This document shows, one piece after another, positions 4,062 through 7,889 of a DNA stretch of 7,889 bases. The stretch spans positions 1 to 7,889 of the forward strand of contig CAMEPN010000074.1 in NCBI GenBank assembly GCA_945931735.1, written 5' to 3'. The notes beneath the pieces are model-generated. The model did not search any database. It worked only from the letters and a program-made list of their open reading frames with translations, and was not told the DNA's origin. Position numbers and translations under genes: made by a program. The first letter of the stretch is position 1. Every line of letters starts with the position of its first letter. The DNA comes from an uncultured Clostridia bacterium. GTDB lineage: Bacteria > Bacillota > Clostridia > Oscillospirales > Ruminococcaceae.

Positions 4062-6928
4062 TGTCTGACGAAGCCAATGTAAGATATGTGATCCGGGCTG
4101 ATGACAGCAAGCTTCAAGCCGATTTGGCTCGCGCCGAGAATACTGTCCGCAAATCGGCTCAAAAAACCGAACAGAACGCGGACAGAATAGGCGCAAGCGC
4201 GGAGCGCGCGTTCGGAAATACAGCTGAAGCGGCGCAGGAGTGCGGCGATGAGCTGAATGATCTTGGCAGGGACATGGACAGCGTCGGGGATAAATCAGAG
4301 GAAACGGCTGACAAAGCCGAAAACAAGCTCGGCAAAGCCCTCGGAACGGTAGGCAAAGCCGCCGCAGCCGCTGCTGCCGCTGTGGGTGCCGCTGCCGTCG
4401 CTGTCGGGACCGCCGCGGTAAATTCTGCCGACAGCCTTGATAAGGCAGTGAACCGAGTAATTTCCGCGACAGGCGCTTCCGAGGACGCGGCAGAGGAATA
4501 CGCGGAGGTCATCAAAGGCGTTTACGGCGATAATTTCGGCGAGAGCTTCGACGATATCGCGGTCAGCGTTTCCAAGATAACACAGAACCTCGGAGAGCTG
4601 GACGAAGCCACGCTCCGGAACGTTACCGAGCGCGCCTATACTTTGCAGGACGTTTTCGATATGGCGGTAGACGAAAGTTCCCGCGCGGCGAAAGCTATGC
4701 AGGAGAATTTCGGCGTATCCGCCGAGAAAGCCTACGACTACATCGCAAAGGGCGCGCAGGACGGTCTTGACTATTCGGGCGAGCTGCTTGACAGCATTTC
4801 GGAGTATTCTGTGCAGTTCGCGAAGCTTGGTTTTTCCGCGGACGATATGTTCAACATATTCGCGCAGGGCGCGGAGAACGGCGCATGGAACCTCGACAAG
4901 GTAGGCGACGCGGTCAAAGAGTTCTCTATCCGCGCGATAGACGGCTCCGACACCACCAAAGCCGGCTTTGAAGCTCTCGGCTATGACGCTGAGGACATGG
5001 CGAAGAAATTCGCGGCGGGCGGAGATACTGCGCGCGACGCATTCAAAACGGTAGTCACGGCGCTTTCCGAAATGGAGGATCCGATCGCGCGCGACGCGGC
5101 GGGCGTCAACCTGTTCGGCACCATGTGGGAGGATCTCGGCGTTGAAGCCGTTGCGGCACTCGGAGAAATATCCGACAGCGCGTATGACTGCGCGGGGGCA
5201 ATGGACAGCATTATGGAGGTAAATTACAGCTCGCTGTCGGACGCTTGGGGCGGCCTTAAGCGCAAGGTTGAGCTGCTTATTCAGCCTCTTGGAGAAACCC
5301 TTATGTCCGTAGCTTCCGAAGTAGTGGACGATCTGTCCGGCATAGCGGAAAGCGTTATCCCCGAGCTTGTGAACAGCCTCACTCCTGTAATCGAAACGCT
5401 CGGTCAGATGATACAGCCGCTGCTCGAGCTGATAACATCTGTTCTGCCGCAGTTGGTGAAAGCGATCACGCCTGTAATTGAGTTGATATCCGATGTTATG
5501 CAGACGGTGTTGCCCGATTTGACGGAATTTCTTGAAAACGGCTTTTTCCCTGTCGTTGCGGAGATAGGAGGGCGGATCGGCGATAAGATATTCCCCATTA
5601 TAAAAAAGCTGCTTGAAAGGCTGCTGCCGCCGCTGCTCGGTATTGTCGGAAAATTTCTGCCGCTGTTCGGCACCGTGCTGGATCTGCTCAGCCCGATACT
5701 TGACCTTGTGCTGTCGCTTATAGACCCGATAGCGGATATACTGGATATTGTCGCGGAGCTTGTCAATGCAGTAGCGGACTTTATAGGACAGGCGCTTGAG
5801 CCTGTGCAGGAGCTGCTCGGGGAGCTTGCTCCGTTCCTTGAGGACGTGCTGGGCGGAGCACTGAAGATCGTTGCGGAGCTTATCGGCGATACGCTGCTGC
5901 CCGCATTCGAGGGTCTGCTCAAATTCCTTGAGGGGGATTTTATCGGCGGAATTGAAGTGTGGGGAAGCGGGTTCGAGAGCACGCTCCGAAATGTATTTTC
6001 ACATATTGACGAGATATTCGGCACACACCTTGCGGAATGGTATGACGAGTTCCGCGAATTTTTCCGCGAAATGGGAGCAAATCTCTACGAAATGCTCCAT
6101 GCCGACGAGATCGAGCAAGCGGCGCTTGACGAGAAATACAGCGGGCTTGATGATCAATTCATAAAGCGCTCAAACGAGCTGATGAGAAACGGAATGACCT
6201 CCGAGCAGGCGTATAAGCAGGCACTGGGCGAGGTAGTTGATACCGCAGAAAAGTCCTATTACTGGAACAATAATTTCGCCGATACTCTGACGGCGGAGGA
6301 AGCGGAAAGCCGACGCCGCCAAATGGAGGCGAACGGTACGCTTACCCCCGATTATTACACCGTGTACAATGCTCCTAAGGGGAGCAGCTGGTATGCAGAT
6401 TATTATAAAAACGGTGCAAACCGCACTGTAATCAACTCTGCCGTTTCAACGGGTACTTCAAGCGTGCCGCAGCCTACTCCAACAACATACAAAACCTACA
6501 TTCCGAGCGTCGAAGCGACGAATACGAGCAGAAGCAGCTCAAGCTCGAGCTCAAGCGCATCAAGCGCGTCGAAAGGCAATTTCATCAGCATAACGAGCTA
6601 CGTCCCCACCATGTGGGACAACGATCAGACCGCCGCGCTGAAATCGCTCATCGGCAAGGACGTACTCGGAAACACGGCGACCGCCCATCAGATAAACTCG
6701 CTGACCGGCGTGCTGGGGCAGGAAACGACGTCGAAGTCGGGGGAAACCACCCTCGCGGACGTAGTGAACGCGATAACCAAGCTTCAGCGCAAGGTCGAGG
6801 GCTTGAGCGACGATATCGGCGACGTGACTATCGAGCTGAAAGCCCGCGATCTCACCATAGGCAAGGCGGCGGTTCGGGATATAAACGACATGGCGAAGCA
6901 GAGCGGTAAGTCGCCGTTTACATTTTAG
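4061..6928 (+). CDS. Tail tape measure protein
   Basis: This 955-residue protein starts at ATG 4061 after AAAGGAGGGGG (4047-4057), and its start shares one base with the Gp15 stop. In order: an N-terminal charged coiled-coil region (about 1-95); an Ala/Val/Gly stretch (about 99-121) that may cross membrane; a conserved tape-measure domain of the PhageMin_Tail type (about 125-400, with GASEDAAEEYAEVIKGVYGD, SVQFAKLGFSADDMF and NLFGTMWEDLG); a long hydrophobic helical region (about 400-640) rich in L, I, V and P with an internal repeat; a charged helical segment (about 645-760); a Ser/Thr-rich linker (about 790-837) including eight or so serines in a row; and a C-terminal domain ending in RDINDMAKQSGKSP, a form common at tape measure ends. 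Such proteins set tail length and enter the host with DNA. At roughly 0.15 nm per residue, a tail of about 120-145 nm is expected. I see no peptidase or lysozyme motif. Confidence 0.93.
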   Translation: MSDEANVRYVIRADDSKLQADLARAENTVRKSAQKTEQNADRIGASAERAFGNTAEAAQECGDELNDLGRDMDSVGDKSEETADKAENKLGKALGTVGKAAAAAAAAVGAAAVAVGTAAVNSADSLDKAVNRVISATGASEDAAEEYAEVIKGVYGDNFGESFDDIAVSVSKITQNLGELDEATLRNVTERAYTLQDVFDMAVDESSRAAKAMQENFGVSAEKAYDYIAKGAQDGLDYSGELLDSISEYSVQFAKLGFSADDMFNIFAQGAENGAWNLDKVGDAVKEFSIRAIDGSDTTKAGFEALGYDAEDMAKKFAAGGDTARDAFKTVVTALSEMEDPIARDAAGVNLFGTMWEDLGVEAVAALGEISDSAYDCAGAMDSIMEVNYSSLSDAWGGLKRKVELLIQPLGETLMSVASEVVDDLSGIAESVIPELVNSLTPVIETLGQMIQPLLELITSVLPQLVKAITPVIELISDVMQTVLPDLTEFLENGFFPVVAEIGGRIGDKIFPIIKKLLERLLPPLLGIVGKFLPLFGTVLDLLSPILDLVLSLIDPIADILDIVAELVNAVADFIGQALEPVQELLGELAPFLEDVLGGALKIVAELIGDTLLPAFEGLLKFLEGDFIGGIEVWGSGFESTLRNVFSHIDEIFGTHLAEWYDEFREFFREMGANLYEMLHADEIEQAALDEKYSGLDDQFIKRSNELMRNGMTSEQAYKQALGEVVDTAEKSYYWNNNFADTLTAEEAESRRRQMEANGTLTPDYYTVYNAPKGSSWYADYYKNGANRTVINSAVSTGTSSVPQPTPTTYKTYIPSVEATNTSRSSSSSSSSASSASKGNFISITSYVPTMWDNDQTAALKSLIGKDVLGNTATAHQINSLTGVLGQETTSKSGETTLADVVNAITKLQRKVEGLSDDIGDVTIELKARDLTIGKAAVRDINDMAKQSGKSPFTF

Positions 6929-6938
6929 GAGGTGCAGA

Positions 6939-7283
6939 ATGGTATTCAAAATAGGCGAGATCGACGTCAGCGGGATCATACTCCCGCCCGAAATAGCCGA
7001 CACATTCCGCTCGCAGTCGGTCGCGCAGACGCTTAACGGCTCGCTCGTCGTCGACCGCATTTCCGAGCTGACGAAAGCACGGATAACGGTGCAGATACCG
7101 CTTGTCCCCAAAGAAAAATGGGATGCAATAAAGGCGGTCATAAAGCCAATATCGTTCGAGGTGAGCGTTGACAGCACGTCGTACACGGTGCACCTTGACG
7201 GCGATATCCCTACGCCGATACTCTACGCGGACGGCGACAATATCATGTGCAGCGACATTTCGCTGACATTCGAGGAGATGTGA
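6939..7283 (+). CDS. Small distal tail protein, following the tape measure
   Basis: This 114-residue protein starts at ATG 6939. Its ribosome site TAGGAGGTG (6926-6934) overlaps the tape measure stop. It begins FKIGEIDVSGIILPPEI (3-19), followed by VAQTLNGSLVVDRISELTKA (28-47), ITVQIPLVPKEKWDAIKAVI (49-68), FEVSVDSTSYTVHLDGD (73-89) and a strand-rich end ISLTFEEM (107-114). Such 'strand, arginine, then W..i...i' layouts occur in small tail proteins next to the tape measure in Firmicutes phages (DUF6711-like proteins are the closest I can recall). It sits where the distal tail protein Dit is normally encoded but is less than half the length of a usual Dit (about 250), so it may be a Dit-like ring protein reduced to the N-terminal core. 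The tail role is well supported by context; the family is uncertain. Confidence 0.65.
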   Translation: MVFKIGEIDVSGIILPPEIADTFRSQSVAQTLNGSLVVDRISELTKARITVQIPLVPKEKWDAIKAVIKPISFEVSVDSTSYTVHLDGDIPTPILYADGDNIMCSDISLTFEEM

Positions 7284-7284
7284 T

Positions 7285-7889
7285 ATGCGGACAGTAACGG
7301 AAGATTATCTTGCGCAGGTGATGGGGAACGCGCGGCAGTTCGGCTTCATGGTCAAGGTGCACGGGAACTCCGAGGAGGGCGACTGGCTGCGGCTCGGGGA
7401 CATTATCAGCATTGACGTTTCGCGGACAGCGTCGGACGGGTTGCAGATAGGCGCGTGCATGAGCGCGAAGCTGACATTGCAGACGCGGGCTACGACGCTG
7501 TTTAACGGGCGGCTGAAAAAGGTCGAGGTGTTTTACCGCTGCACCGCGCCCGACACGATATGGTCGCGGCTGGGGACGTTCTACGTTGACGAATGCACCA
7601 CGAGAAACGGCGTTACGGCGGTCATTGCGTATGACAAGATGAGCAGGCTGGACAAGCGCGTGAGCTGGATCGATACAAGCAAGGCGACCGCGCCGACATT
7701 CCCGTGCAAAATGCAGGCGGTTTTGAATTACCTGTGCGACCGCGCGGGCATAACGACGGATTTCACCTGTAATGACATCACGATATCCAATGCCCCCGAC
7801 GGCTATACAGCGCGCGAGCTGATAAGCTATATTGCTGCCTGTCACGGGGCAAACGCGCGGCTGTCGCCGTCCGAGGTGCTGAAAATAAC
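7285..7889 (+). CDS. Tail hub / baseplate protein (3' partial)
   Basis: The frame opens with ATG 7285, one base after the previous stop, with GAGGAG at 7272-7277 as ribosome site. It stays open for 201 codons to the window end, so the C-terminus is missing. Visible features are FGFMVKVHGNSEEGDW (19-34), GDIISIDVSRTASDGLQIGA (38-57), KLTLQTRATTLFNG (62-75), RLGTFYVDECTTRNGVTAV (95-113), AYDKMSRLDKRV (115-126), a helical segment (AVLNYLCDRAGIT, 145-157) and GYTARELISYIAACHGANAR (173-192). A strand-rich domain with 'lGtFyvde...' and 'aYDkmsrLdk', then 'Tare.i.yiA...GanAr', is characteristic of the N-terminal hub of T4 gp27 / Tal-type tail proteins. Three copies would close the tube and carry fibres or an enzyme domain at the missing C-terminus. 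The call rests on pattern memory and position. Confidence 0.72.
   Translation, partial: MRTVTEDYLAQVMGNARQFGFMVKVHGNSEEGDWLRLGDIISIDVSRTASDGLQIGACMSAKLTLQTRATTLFNGRLKKVEVFYRCTAPDTIWSRLGTFYVDECTTRNGVTAVIAYDKMSRLDKRVSWIDTSKATAPTFPCKMQAVLNYLCDRAGITTDFTCNDITISNAPDGYTARELISYIAACHGANARLSPSEVLKI

Noticed and set aside
3603..4196. Antisense 197-codon open frame opposite the Gp15 gene
   Set aside because: It crosses the Gp15/tape measure junction, is Arg/Leu-rich as expected for a GC-rich shadow, and the + strand gene is a recognised family.
4351..4420. Ala-codon-rich stretch as a possible DNA tandem repeat
   Set aside because: The GCC/GCT/GCA codons are mixed and interrupted by Val and Gly, so it reads as a protein-level Ala-rich helix, not a DNA repeat.
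5404..6024. Antisense 206-codon open frame opposite the hydrophobic part of the tape measure gene
   Set aside because: Its Ser/Ile/Pro-rich composition is the mirror of Leu/Asp/Gly codons on the coding strand. It has no recognisable protein, no ribosome site argument, and lies wholly inside a clear gene.
7243..7845. Antisense 200-codon open frame opposite the hub gene
   Set aside because: High-GC shadow frame. The + strand frame from 7285 has a ribosome site, correct spacing after the previous stop and recognisable hub-type motifs.
1..7889. A defence island, toxin-antitoxin pair, retron, diversity-generating element or other new system in the window
   Set aside because: Every stretch above about 100 bases is accounted for by phage structural genes. 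I saw no reverse transcriptase, nuclease, template repeat or structured RNA beyond the hairpins listed.

Overview
This window is a contiguous stretch of a tailed-phage or prophage morphogenesis operon. All genes lie on the + strand, packed end to start, and run from the 3' part of a major capsid gene to the 5' part of a baseplate or tail-hub gene. The gene order (capsid, connector, minor capsid 1/2/3, tail tube, two small chaperone-like proteins, tape measure, distal tail, hub) is that of long-tailed siphophages of Gram-positive bacteria, similar to Listeria phage A118-type head/tail modules. Strong AGGAGG-type ribosome binding sites and an overall GC content that looks like 55-60% by eye suggest a Clostridia-type Firmicute host, perhaps a gut lineage. 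The host cannot be named from this sequence, nor can integrated prophage be told from free phage, because no integrase, att site or host gene is present.

Layout. 1-884: major capsid protein, N-terminus outside the window, with a C-terminal add-on domain. 881-2465: four small head-completion/neck genes, mostly joined by 4-base ATGA/GTGA overlaps. The one loose joint, 1588-1671, carries a 15-bp direct repeat of the start region, a small hairpin and a 38-codon ORF. 2483-2968: tail tube protein with its own strong RBS, followed at 2979-3009 by a clear intrinsic terminator. 3025-4061: two proteins in the position of the tail assembly chaperones; the second is recognisably the Gp15 family. 4061-6928: tape measure protein of 955 aa. 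6939-7283: small distal tail protein. 7285-7889: start of a hub-like tail protein, open to the window end.

These genes together build the capsid shell, close the portal, cap the tail, polymerise the tail tube around the tape measure and begin the tail tip. I see no defence system, toxin, RNA gene, CRISPR array, insertion sequence or promoter that I can support, and no intergenic gap longer than 84 bases. The points worth a second look are the duplicated start region at 1567-1675, the mid-operon terminator, the chaperone pair without a visible slippery site, and the small gene in the Dit position.
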